Assembly: GCA_020047915.1 (NCBI GenBank)
Contig: JAIFND010000013.1
Coordinates: 1-35,440, forward strand
Reading direction: 5' to 3'
Length of the DNA stretch: 35,440 nucleotides
Source: a bacterium
Lineage (GTDB): Bacteria; Planctomycetota; UBA11346
Position numbers and translations under genes: made by a program. Positions 21,338 to 29,459 of the stretch are shown here, in pieces. The notes below the pieces were generated by a model. That model did no database searches, was not told where the DNA came from, and saw only the letters and a list, made by a program, of their open reading frames with translations. The first letter of the stretch is position 1; each line of letters starts with the position of its first letter.

Positions 21338-22438
21338 CTACAGGCCTTCACTCCCCCAGCCCCGGCAGGCGGCGATGATGTCGGACAATCCGGCACTGGC
21401 CCCGGCACGCACGAAGCTGCCGCTGGTCGCGCAGCCCAATGCGAGGCGCTGGTCGGCGGGCAGGCCGAGCATCAGGCCCAGCCCGTAGCCGGCGTTGAAG
21501 CGGTCGCCCGCCCCGGTGAGTTTCACCGGCGTGGCCGTCCACGGTCCGCGCACCGCGCTGTCGGCCGTGGCCGCATAGTGCAGGGCGTGGACCACCACTT
21601 GCACGCCGATCGCCGTCTGCAGGCGGGCGGCCAGGGCGGACAGAGACGCATCGTCGGTGCCAGGCGCGACGCCGAGCAGACGCGCTAGCGCGTTGGCCTC
21701 GTTGAGGTTGACACCCAGGGTAGCGTCAGCGGCGCGCGCCATCGACGGCAGCACCGCGAGCATGGCGCGGACATCCTCCGACGAACGGCCACCTGGATCG
21801 ACCAGGTCGAGGATGATGGCCGGACGGTGGGCAAGCCGACTGAACACCTGCTCGGCGATCAGTTTCCATACCTCGGTCATGTGCGGATAGAGCGTCCAGT
21901 TGGTCAGCGCGATCAGGCGCGCCCGCGCACAGGCGGCTGGGAAGGCGCCTGCCAGCAGCGCGCGCTGCGCCAAGGCGACATCGAGGGCGGCCAACTGCGC
22001 GACTGCCGGCAGCATCAGCTTGCCATCGGCGAACTCGAGGGCGAGGGTGCGTCCATAGACCTCGCCGAGCGGATGCACGGCGGCAAGCCGCGCCAACACC
22101 GGGGCGAAGGCGCGATGCGGCGGGGCGCCGATGGTGGCGAACAGCTCGACCCCGACCCCGAGGGCGGCCAGGCCATCGGCGCAATTGATCGCGCAGCCGC
22201 CCGCATCTTCGCGGTGCACCACGATCTCGCGCAGGCCGCTGCGCCCGGCCGCCGCCGCAGCCCAGCCGGCGAAATCGGTAATGCTGCGCATCGGCGTGAA
22301 ATCGTCGATGCCGCGTCGGGTGCCGACCACCTGGATCATCTCATCGACGAAGCCGTCGAAACCCGCCACTGCGCGCAAAGCGGGGATCTTGCCCTGCCGC
22401 GCAGCCAGGGTCTCGGCAAGGCGGTGATAGACGCTCAT
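21338..22438 (-). CDS. PfkB-family carbohydrate kinase
   Basis: This is a ribokinase-fold sugar kinase of 366 aa. The N-terminal lobe shows AGFDGFVDEMI (substrate loop) and DAGGCAINCADGLAALG. The C-terminal PfkB signature with the anion hole and catalytic Asp is LTGAGDRFNAGYGLGL (D312). The substrate cannot be read from sequence. Coupling to the upstream mannitol-phosphate-dehydrogenase/isomerase gene makes fructose, or another ketose made by the isomerase, the best guess. The ATG at 22438 overlaps the stop of that gene by 4 nt (ATGA). The first 206 residues of the ORF-track entry are out-of-frame sequence of the upstream gene. Confidence 0.9.
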   Translation of the reverse strand: MSVYHRLAETLAARQGKIPALRAVAGFDGFVDEMIQVVGTRRGIDDFTPMRSITDFAGWAAAAAGRSGLREIVVHREDAGGCAINCADGLAALGVGVELFATIGAPPHRAFAPVLARLAAVHPLGEVYGRTLALEFADGKLMLPAVAQLAALDVALAQRALLAGAFPAACARARLIALTNWTLYPHMTEVWKLIAEQVFSRLAHRPAIILDLVDPGGRSSEDVRAMLAVLPSMARAADATLGVNLNEANALARLLGVAPGTDDASLSALAARLQTAIGVQVVVHALHYAATADSAVRGPWTATPVKLTGAGDRFNAGYGLGLMLGLPADQRLALGCATSGSFVRAGASAGLSDIIAACRGWGSEGL

Positions 22439-24069
22439 GGGCAGCGCACGATCTGGGCGTCGGTGAACACATCGGCCTCGTCGCGGCTGCGCGTCGAGAA
22501 CTCGCTGACCACTGCGCCCTGCGGTCCGGCGGTGAACCAGTGCTTCACATTCGGGCCGAGGGTCGCCTGGTCGCCGGGCTTGAGATGCACGGTGCGGAAC
22601 ACCGTCACCGCGCCGCGCTTGTCGCCAGGCAGACGGGCCAGCGCAGCGGCCTTGTCGGCCTCGCCGTGATCGCCGGCGAGATGCAGGAACACCTCGCCCT
22701 GGCGCACGCGGAAGGTCTCCTCCTTGCCCGGATCGCCCTCGATCGGCGGGTGGCGGTGCTCGGGACAGGTCTGGCCCGGCGTCATCATCAATTCCTTGGC
22801 GCAGCAGCGCTTGGTGTTGACGTAGACGTGGATGGCGAGGCCGAACTCGGCGTAGCGGCCGAGGCCGAAGTCGGCGATCTCGATCGCCTCGGCCTCGTCG
22901 TCGCGCAGGGTGAGACCGGCAGCACGCATCTGCGCGGCGGCGGCGGCAGCGCGCTCGGCGCGCTGCAACTGGGTCATCGTGGCGGCCATGATCGGATCTC
23001 CGTCGCTCAGGTTGGCGGCGGCGCGCAGACGCGCCGCAGGGGACAGGGCGTTCCACTCGGCGGCGCGCGGTTCGTCCGGCGCGGGGGTGTAGCGGCAGGC
23101 GTCAGCGATGACCGCGGCGAGCGGCGCGATACCGACCCCCTGCGCCAGGCACAGCCGCGCCGCGCCGACCAAGCGGTCGTCGGCGGCCAGCTTGCGCCAC
23201 GGATCACGCGCCACGCGCGCCACCGGATCAGCCAGGGCGCGATTGCGGTAGCGCCCCAGCAGGTCGTCGGCGATCGCCAAGCTGTCGGCCTCGGCGCTGC
23301 CACCGTGGCGACGGCCGAAGGCAGCGGCCACCGCCACCGTCACGGCGCGGACCCGCGCAACCAGGCCATCATCAGCCATGCAGTCGGGAATGGTGGCGTA
23401 GCCGCGCAGATGGCCGCCGTAGGCCAGGCAGGCGTGGGTGAGGTTGTGCAGGTAGAGCTTCTGCGCGAGCACCAGGTCGAAGTCGTCCTTGGCAACCAGG
23501 CCGGGGACCTGCGGGATCGCGGCGCGGAAGGCGGCGCGTTCGACCGGCAGCTTGGCGTAGGGTTCGACGCGGATGTCGAGCGGATCCTCGCCCGGGCCGG
23601 GTGGCGGGATCATGCGTCCGATCGAGGTGCGCACGCAGCCGAAGCGGCCGTCGAGAGCGCCATCGGCGGCGAGGATCGCGGCGCGCAACTGCTCGTGCGC
23701 CTGGGCTCCGTTCTCGCACACCAGGATGTCGAGCGGCGCCGTCCGCGTACGGATGCCGGCAGCGAGCGGCGCCCCCAGGCGCGGCAGGACATTCAACCCG
23801 ACCGCCGTGGCGGCGAGATCGCAGGCCGCAACCGCCGCCGCAACCGCCGTCTGGTCGCGGCCGTCGATGATCGCCACCCCGCGCACCTCGGTGACGCGCT
23901 CGCCGCTGTTGTCGACCAGACGCACGCGATAGCCGCCGCGCGCACGCAGGCCCTCGACCAGGACGGGGGAGACATCGACGAAGACGATGCGCCAGCCGGC
24001 CGCTGCGAAGGTCGGGGCGATGAAGCCGCGTCCGATGTTGCCGGCGCCGAACTGCACGAGGGTGGGCAT
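22435..24069 (-). CDS. Fusion: mannitol-1-phosphate dehydrogenase-like domain + D-lyxose isomerase-like cupin
   Basis: This 544-aa protein has two recognisable enzymes. Residues 1 to about 375 match the MtlD/polyol-phosphate dehydrogenase family: the Rossmann start VQFGAGNIGRGFIAP (7-19), the NAD-site stretch VCENGAQ, and the catalytic motif K204-x4-N209-x2-H212 (KLYLHNLTH). MtlD interconverts mannitol 1-phosphate and fructose 6-phosphate. Residues about 385-544 are a cupin of the D-lyxose ketol-isomerase type: CPEHRHPP (H438, H440), KEETFRV (E450/E451), NVKHWF (H510) and the family-like EFSTRSRDEADVFTD. Such isomerases interconvert lyxose/xylulose and mannose/fructose. The reading frame is open across the join, and both active sites look intact. 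It is coupled to the PfkB gene by a 4-nt overlap. Domain assignment is by motif; substrates are inferred. Confidence 0.88.
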   Translation of the reverse strand: MPTLVQFGAGNIGRGFIAPTFAAAGWRIVFVDVSPVLVEGLRARGGYRVRLVDNSGERVTEVRGVAIIDGRDQTAVAAAVAACDLAATAVGLNVLPRLGAPLAAGIRTRTAPLDILVCENGAQAHEQLRAAILAADGALDGRFGCVRTSIGRMIPPPGPGEDPLDIRVEPYAKLPVERAAFRAAIPQVPGLVAKDDFDLVLAQKLYLHNLTHACLAYGGHLRGYATIPDCMADDGLVARVRAVTVAVAAAFGRRHGGSAEADSLAIADDLLGRYRNRALADPVARVARDPWRKLAADDRLVGAARLCLAQGVGIAPLAAVIADACRYTPAPDEPRAAEWNALSPAARLRAAANLSDGDPIMAATMTQLQRAERAAAAAAQMRAAGLTLRDDEAEAIEIADFGLGRYAEFGLAIHVYVNTKRCCAKELMMTPGQTCPEHRHPPIEGDPGKEETFRVRQGEVFLHLAGDHGEADKAAALARLPGDKRGAVTVFRTVHLKPGDQATLGPNVKHWFTAGPQGAVVSEFSTRSRDEADVFTDAQIVRCP

Positions 24070-24232
24070 GGCGACCAGTATGCAGATCAGGCTGCGACAG
24101 GAATGCCTGGGGGAGCGCCGGGCATGCCTGGAGTACTACATTCGGCGACTCGATGTACAGGAGGCGCAGAGACACAGAGATTCGAAAGGGGTTAGAGATT
24201 CGGCACCGTTCATACTAAACACGGCGATAAGG

Positions 24233-24365
24233 GGCCACACAGAGCACCAGAGTGACCAGAGAGAGCATGGTTTGCACGGCGCATTGGCTTTCACCGTACG
24301 GGTGAACACGAGAAATCATGCAAAGCCTTGTCTTGACCTCTGGTAGCTCTGGTGCTCTGTGTGAA
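24233..24365. repeat. CACAGAG/CCAGAG-type inverted-arm element
   Basis: The left arm (24233-24266), CACACAGAGCACCAGAG then GACCAGAGAGA, faces the right arm (24327-24365), GACCTCTGG then CTCTGGTGCTCTGTGTG, its reverse complement with minor changes. The spacer is about 60 nt. A related fragment, GGCGCAGAGACACAGAGA, lies just before it (about 24163-24180). The 311-nt gap 24070-24380 contains no other feature I can support. Confidence 0.85.
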
Positions 24366-24380
24366 ATGCGGTCTCTGGGA

Positions 24381-24491
24381 TCAGTCCCGCGGATCGCCCC
24401 TGCCGTTCTTGCGCTGCATCGCCACCACGACGATGACCACGGTCAGGCAGACCAGTACCGCCAGGACGCTGACGAAAATCAGGATCTTCAC
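24381..24491 (-). CDS. 36-aa single-pass membrane microprotein coupled to the SPFH gene
   Basis: This gene is not in the ORF track. A GTG at 24491 overlaps the TGA of the SPFH gene by 4 nt (GTGA). A good Shine-Dalgarno AAGGAG (complement of 24497-24502) sits 5 nt upstream, inside the last codons of that gene. The product is one hydrophobic helix with a short basic tail: MKILIFVSVLAVLVCLTVV, then IVVVAMQRKNGRGDPRD. The helix spans about residues 3-25, and the tail would be cytoplasmic by the positive-inside rule. I infer a small subunit or regulator of the SPFH complex. Function is unknown. Confidence 0.78.
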   Translation of the reverse strand: MKILIFVSVLAVLVCLTVVIVVVAMQRKNGRGDPRD

Positions 24492-26113
24492 GGCTTCTCC
24501 TTGTTCAGCTGCTGCACCGACTGGTGCAGGATGGTGCCGACCAGGGCGTCGATGCCGTTGCCGCCGCCACCGACCATGACCTGCGGGGTGATCTGGATCT
24601 TGCCCTCGGCGACCAGCTTGAGCAGCTCGAGCTGTGCCACCTGGTCGCGGCCCAGCGCCTTGACCATCGCCTCGTAGGCCTTGGCGCGGCCGTCGCCGGT
24701 GATCGTCTGGTAGTCGGCCTCGCCCTTGGCCTCGGCGGCGCGCGCCTTGGCGCCCTGCTCCTTCACCAGCACCTCGTAGGTCGCCTTGGCGAGGTTGCGC
24801 TGCTGCTCGGCGTCCTCCTGCGCCTTGACGAAGGACGAACGCGATTCCTGCGCCTTGCGCTGCTCGGTGTACAACGTCTGTTCGTTGACCGCGACCTCGC
24901 GATCGGTCTGCGTGGCGATCAGCTTACGCCCGGCCTCGCTGGCATCGAGGTGGATGTTGCCGAGGAACACGCCGTCGCAGGTCACGCGGACCTTGGCCAG
25001 CTCGATCTTCATCCGGTCATTGGCGGCCTTCTCGACCAAGCTGCGGGCATTGACGAACTCCAGGGCGTTCATCGTCTCGGCGACATTGCGGAAGATCGCA
25101 CGCACCGCCGGCAGGATGACCTTGGCTTCGAGCAGTTCGAGGTTCTCGTCCTCCTGGTCGTCCTTCACCATGCGGTCGGGATCGCCGAGCAGTGCCACCA
25201 GGTAGGGCGCATTGCTCGCCTCGACCGCACAGGCGACGCGCACATCGATCGGGAAGGAGAACCCGTCCTTGGTCCGCACCGTGACCGACCAGTCCTGGCC
25301 CGCCGCCGCAGCTTTGGCTGCGGTACGCGCCGCCGCCTGCTGGTAGGTGTACACGCGCTGCGCCGTCTTGATGATCGTCGGGCTGAAGGCGTTGGTATTG
25401 AGGTAGTAGGCGCCAGGCTTCATCGGTTCGCGCCAGATGCCGCGCTCGCCCTGGGCAACCAGGCTGGTGCCGTTGACGGCGTTGGCGTCGGCGGCCGGCG
25501 CCTCGGGCCCGGTCTTGGGCAGTGTGCCGGTGCGCGCCGTGATCACCGCCACGGTGCCCGGCGCGACATTGAGCACGTCGATGTTGGTGATGCTGTGCAG
25601 CACCGGGTTGTAACGGTAGGTGCCCGGGGTCAGCACCGTCACCTGCGGCCCGCGCTGGCCGTCCTTGGTCAGGAAGGTGACCGGATCGAGCATGTCGACC
25701 ACGGTCCCCCACGGCCGGGCGAAGGTCTCGCCGTCGGCCAGGGCGCCGCCGTCCTTGGCGGTGACGAACCCGAGCTGGCCGTGCTCGATGATCGCCACCG
25801 GCACCTCCTCGACCTCGTAGAGGAAGGGGATGAAGCCGAAGTGCCAGCCGGGTCCGAGGAGCTGGGCCTGCGGACCCTGCTCGCCGGCGCGCGCGACGAT
25901 GTGGCCGGGCGGCATGTTGCCGCCGAAGTGCTTGGTCACGATGCCGGTGCGGTCGGCGGCGATCACCACCGACGAGCCGATCAGCAGTCCGGTGACCAGG
26001 AGCAGCGGCGCCATGATCAGCAGGGCGAGGCGGGCGGCGCGTGGCAGATTCGCGACCAAGGCCGCGCCGGTGACGAGGATGGCGAGGACGGTGAAGAACA
26101 GGATGGACAGCAT
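24488..26113 (-). CDS. SPFH/Band 7 (flotillin-like) membrane protein
   Basis: This 541-aa protein has two N-terminal hydrophobic segments (about 1-21 and 28-52). An SPFH/prohibitin-type domain follows (about 50-390), including FGGNMPPG, PGWHFGF, VRTKDGFSFPIDVRVAC and VEKAANDRMKIELAKVRVTCDGVFLGNIHLD. A long charged, coiled-coil Ala/Glu/Lys segment comes next (about 400-495), and the tail is Gly-rich (VMVGGGGNGID). This is the layout of flotillin-like scaffold proteins that oligomerise on the membrane. The SPFH domain carries an insert (about 200-235). No NfeD-type partner is adjacent; instead a 36-aa membrane protein is translationally coupled downstream. It is divergent from uppP across 116 nt. 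Confidence 0.88.
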   Translation of the reverse strand: MLSILFFTVLAILVTGAALVANLPRAARLALLIMAPLLLVTGLLIGSSVVIAADRTGIVTKHFGGNMPPGHIVARAGEQGPQAQLLGPGWHFGFIPFLYEVEEVPVAIIEHGQLGFVTAKDGGALADGETFARPWGTVVDMLDPVTFLTKDGQRGPQVTVLTPGTYRYNPVLHSITNIDVLNVAPGTVAVITARTGTLPKTGPEAPAADANAVNGTSLVAQGERGIWREPMKPGAYYLNTNAFSPTIIKTAQRVYTYQQAAARTAAKAAAAGQDWSVTVRTKDGFSFPIDVRVACAVEASNAPYLVALLGDPDRMVKDDQEDENLELLEAKVILPAVRAIFRNVAETMNALEFVNARSLVEKAANDRMKIELAKVRVTCDGVFLGNIHLDASEAGRKLIATQTDREVAVNEQTLYTEQRKAQESRSSFVKAQEDAEQQRNLAKATYEVLVKEQGAKARAAEAKGEADYQTITGDGRAKAYEAMVKALGRDQVAQLELLKLVAEGKIQITPQVMVGGGGNGIDALVGTILHQSVQQLNKEKP

Positions 26114-26229
26114 GGCGGGCTCCGGGGCGGGATGCTGTGGTGTCGCCGGCTGTCCTCAAGCGGCAGGTCGGCAACCTGCGTACAGCACCCGGCTTGCCCC
26201 CCGTTCCGCACCTCCCACCATCCCCGCGC

Positions 26230-27063
<834 letters not shown>

Positions 27064-27076
27064 GCCAGCATGCCGT

Positions 27077-27226
27077 CGTTCGGCGTTCGGTGTTCGGCGT
27101 TCGGCGTTGCGAGACCAGCGCATGCTGCGTTGCCCCCCGTTCACCAGACATATGAAGGAATCACAAGCGCCGGATGCCGCGGAAGACTCTGCGGAACGCC
27201 GAACGCCGAACGCCGAACGCCGAACC
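27077..27226. repeat. GTTCGGC heptamer inverted-arm element between uppP and tmk
   Basis: The left arm (27077-27110) has four to five GTTCGGC/T units. The right arm (27191-27226) has the reverse complement GAACGCC four times in nearly perfect tandem. The spacer is about 80 nt. The element occupies the whole gap up to 11 nt before the tmk ATG and leaves little room for an independent promoter or a Shine-Dalgarno site. Confidence 0.9.
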
Positions 27227-27236
27227 AATCACAGCC

Positions 27237-27836
27237 ATGCCCCTGATCGTCCTCGAAGGTCCTGACGGCTGCGGCAAGAGCACCCAGGCCGGCCTCTTGT
27301 GCGAGCGCCTGGCCGCCGCCGGGCGCACGGCGTTGCGCCTGCGCGAACCCGGCGGCACGCGCCTGGGCGAGGCGGTGCGCGGCATCCTGCTCGACAAGGC
27401 CACCGTCGCCTGCGCCGAGGCCGAGCTGTTCGGCTACCAGATGGCCCGTGCCCAGCTCTGCCACGAGGTCATCGCCCCGGCCCTGGCGCGCGGCGACTGG
27501 ATCGTGCTCGACCGCTTCTGGCATTCGACCATCGCCTACCAGGCGTGGGGCCTGGGCCTGGATCCGGTGCGCGTGCGCGCCGCGATCGATCTCGCGGTCG
27601 GCAGCGTGCGCCCCGACACCGCCCTGTACCTGCGCCTGGCCGACAGCGAAGCCCACCTGCGCCGCAGCGCCCGCGCCGAGGCCGACCGCATCGAATCGCG
27701 CGGCGACACCTACCGCAGCCGCGTGGTCGCGGGCTACGAGGCGCTCGCCACCGCCGGCGACCTGACCCCGCTCGACGCCGCAGGCACGACCGCCGAGGTC
27801 GCGGCGCGGGTGTGGGCGGCGGTCAACCGCGGCTGA
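27237..27836 (+). CDS. tmk: Thymidylate kinase
   Basis: Tmk (199 aa) phosphorylates dTMP to dTDP. It shows the P-loop LEGPDGCGKSTQ (about residues 6-17), the LREPGGTRLGEAVR loop, and the DRFWHSTIAYQ motif containing the DR pair. The length is normal. The ATG at 27237 is chosen because upstream codons of the ORF-track entry are translated repeat. The 3' end overlaps the converging methyltransferase gene by 14 nt. Confidence 0.95.
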   Translation: MPLIVLEGPDGCGKSTQAGLLCERLAAAGRTALRLREPGGTRLGEAVRGILLDKATVACAEAELFGYQMARAQLCHEVIAPALARGDWIVLDRFWHSTIAYQAWGLGLDPVRVRAAIDLAVGSVRPDTALYLRLADSEAHLRRSARAEADRIESRGDTYRSRVVAGYEALATAGDLTPLDAAGTTAEVAARVWAAVNRG

Positions 27837-28500
27837 GCCGCAGGGCCACCCACACGACATGGTGCGCGCCACGCGCGCCATGGCCACGCACGCTGACGAC
27901 CTCGGGCTGGAAGCCGGCCTGGGCCAGACGGCGGGTGAACGTGGGGTCGTCGGCCGCTGACCACACCGCCAGCACGCCGCCCGGACGCAGGACACGGTGC
28001 GCCGCGGCCAGACCGGCAGCGCTGTACAACCAGCCGTTGGTGATCGCCGTCAGGGCGCGCGGCCCGTTGTCCACATCAAGCAGGATCGCGTCGTAGGTCG
28101 ACCGGCTGGAACGCAGCAGCCCGGCGACATCCCCCTGGTGCACCTGCAGTCGCGCATCACCCAGGGCATTCCCCGCAACCTGGGCCAGCGGCCCTCGATT
28201 CCACACCACCACGGCGGGCAGCAGTTCGGCGACGGTGACGCGGCCGGCCGGCCCGACCGCGCGCAGGGCGGCGGCCGCGGTGAAGCCCATGCCCAGGCCG
28301 CCGACCAGCACACGGTGATCGGGGGCCGGGGCGAGGCGCGCACAGGCCAGGGAGGCGAGCGCGTCCTCCGAGCCGTGCGCGTGGCTGTTCATCAGCTCGT
28401 CGTTGCCCACGCGGATCGAGAAGTCGCGGCCGTGCTGGTACAGCCGCATCTCGCCGCCGCCGGCGATCGGCGCGCTATCGAGCAGGATCCACGGCTTCAT
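27823..28500 (-). CDS. Spermidine-synthase-like Rossmann methyltransferase-fold protein
   Basis: This 225-aa protein has a class I SAM-binding fold of the spermidine synthase/methyltransferase type. The nucleotide-binding loop is VLVGGLGMGFTAAAAL, the acidic strand VTVAELLPAVV, and the LLDVDNGP motif resembles the catalytic-Asp region of spermidine synthases; then RVLRPGGVLAVWS. It is shorter than classical SpeE (about 280 aa) and lacks most of its N-terminal beta domain, so polyamine synthesis is not assured. The start MKPWILL at 28500 lies 10 nt after the stop of the upstream histidine phosphatase gene and is probably co-transcribed with it. Upstream residues in the ORF track are out-of-frame phosphatase sequence. 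Confidence 0.82.
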   Translation of the reverse strand: MKPWILLDSAPIAGGGEMRLYQHGRDFSIRVGNDELMNSHAHGSEDALASLACARLAPAPDHRVLVGGLGMGFTAAAALRAVGPAGRVTVAELLPAVVVWNRGPLAQVAGNALGDARLQVHQGDVAGLLRSSRSTYDAILLDVDNGPRALTAITNGWLYSAAGLAAAHRVLRPGGVLAVWSAADDPTFTRRLAQAGFQPEVVSVRGHGARGAHHVVWVALRLSRG

Positions 28501-28510
28501 CCCCGGCCGT

Positions 28511-29185
28511 TCACGAGTGGCTGTCGCGCGGGTGGTACACGTGAACGATCTGCTCGACCGGCTCGCAGCGGTCATCCGCGCCGAGATGCGCGTGGCTGGC
28601 CAGCTCGCCGCTCAGGCGCCACTGGCGATCGACCGGCTTCTCGCGTTTGAGCACAGCGATGGCGCCGGGATGCCAATCGATGGCGACGCGGCGGCCGGTC
28701 AGCGCGGCAACCAGTTCCTTGAGGATGATCTCGTGCGAGACGATGGCGAGGCGCTGGGCGAAGGGCTTGCGTGCCTTGAGTTCAAGCACGGTCTTGGCGA
28801 TGCGCTCCTGCAGCGTGCGGTCGGACTCGGGATGCGACGGCTTGCCCGCCCCGGCGCGGCGCTCCGCCCAGTCGGGATCCATCGCGCTGGTCGGGCTGAA
28901 CGGGCTGCCGAGGACATCCGACAGCAGCACCTCGCCGAGTTTCCAGTCCGGCGTCACCGCGGCGCCCAGGCGGTCGGCCGTCTCCAGGCAGCGGCGGAAG
29001 GGCGAGCTGAGCACCGCGTCGATCGCGCCCAGGGTCTTGAGGTGCTGCGCGCAGCACTCGGCCTGACGCACCCCGATCTCGGCCAGGGCGGGATCGAGGC
29101 GCAGGTGCGGCAACGTGCCGCGCACCTTCAGCTTCTGGTCCCAGGAGACGGGATAGCCGTGACGGATGAGGATGAGGGTTTGCAT
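28511..29185 (-). CDS. Histidine phosphatase (phosphoglycerate mutase-like) family protein
   Basis: This 224-aa protein has the catalytic LIRHG at the extreme N-terminus (H9 forms the phospho-His). An Arg and Glu lie in SSPFRRCLETA, and the second catalytic His is in IVSHEIILKEL. The long middle segment (about 90-130) resembles 2,3-bisphosphoglycerate-dependent mutases more than the small SixA proteins, but whether it is a glycolytic mutase or a general phosphatase cannot be decided here. No Shine-Dalgarno site precedes the ATG; the 27 nt before it are almost pure C on the coding strand. It is followed after 10 nt by the spermidine-synthase-like gene. Confidence 0.85.
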   Translation of the reverse strand: MQTLILIRHGYPVSWDQKLKVRGTLPHLRLDPALAEIGVRQAECCAQHLKTLGAIDAVLSSPFRRCLETADRLGAAVTPDWKLGEVLLSDVLGSPFSPTSAMDPDWAERRAGAGKPSHPESDRTLQERIAKTVLELKARKPFAQRLAIVSHEIILKELVAALTGRRVAIDWHPGAIAVLKREKPVDRQWRLSGELASHAHLGADDRCEPVEQIVHVYHPRDSHS

Positions 29186-29213
29186 GGGGCGGGGGGCGGG
29201 GGGGCGGGGGGCG
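29186..29213 (+). other. G-run tract with G-quadruplex potential, adjacent to a start codon
   Basis: Four G-runs of 4 to 7 separated by single C residues occur on the plus strand directly upstream of the minus-strand histidine phosphatase ATG. This can form a G-quadruplex on one strand and an i-motif on the other. It replaces any Shine-Dalgarno site. Confidence 0.6.
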
Positions 29214-29406
29214 TTGCGTTAGCAGATATGGCAGGGATGTGATGGGGGGAAAGGCGGAAGGCGGAAGGCGGAAGGCGGAAGAGTTGCTCGCAAGCGTACG
29301 CCTGAATACCTCGCGTGGCTGCGAAAGCATTTCTTCCGCCTTCCGCCTTCCGCCTTCCGCCTTCCTACTTCCGCCTTTCACCATCGGTCACCGCTAACCC
29401 AACGCC
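29210..29406. repeat. GGCGGAA heptamer inverted-arm element with outer 14-bp inverted repeats
   Basis: The left arm (29251-29281) has four GGCGGAA units. The right arm (29333-29378) has about six CTTCCGC-type units, including one CTTCCTA variant. The spacer is about 51 nt. Outside the arms, GGCGTTGCGTTAGC (29210-29223) and GCTAACCCAACGCC (29393-29406) form a second inverted repeat with one mismatch. The element lies in the 274-nt gap between the Ser/Thr kinase stop and the phosphatase start, both on the minus strand. No gene is seen there. Confidence 0.85.
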
Positions 29407-29459
29407 ATCAGGGGGCGGGGACAGGCACACTATCGTGACCAGCAGCCAGTAGGCCCTCT

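Noticed and set aside
22439-23056. N-terminal extension of the PfkB ORF
   Set aside because: It is an out-of-frame reading of the fusion gene; the ATGA overlap marks the true start.
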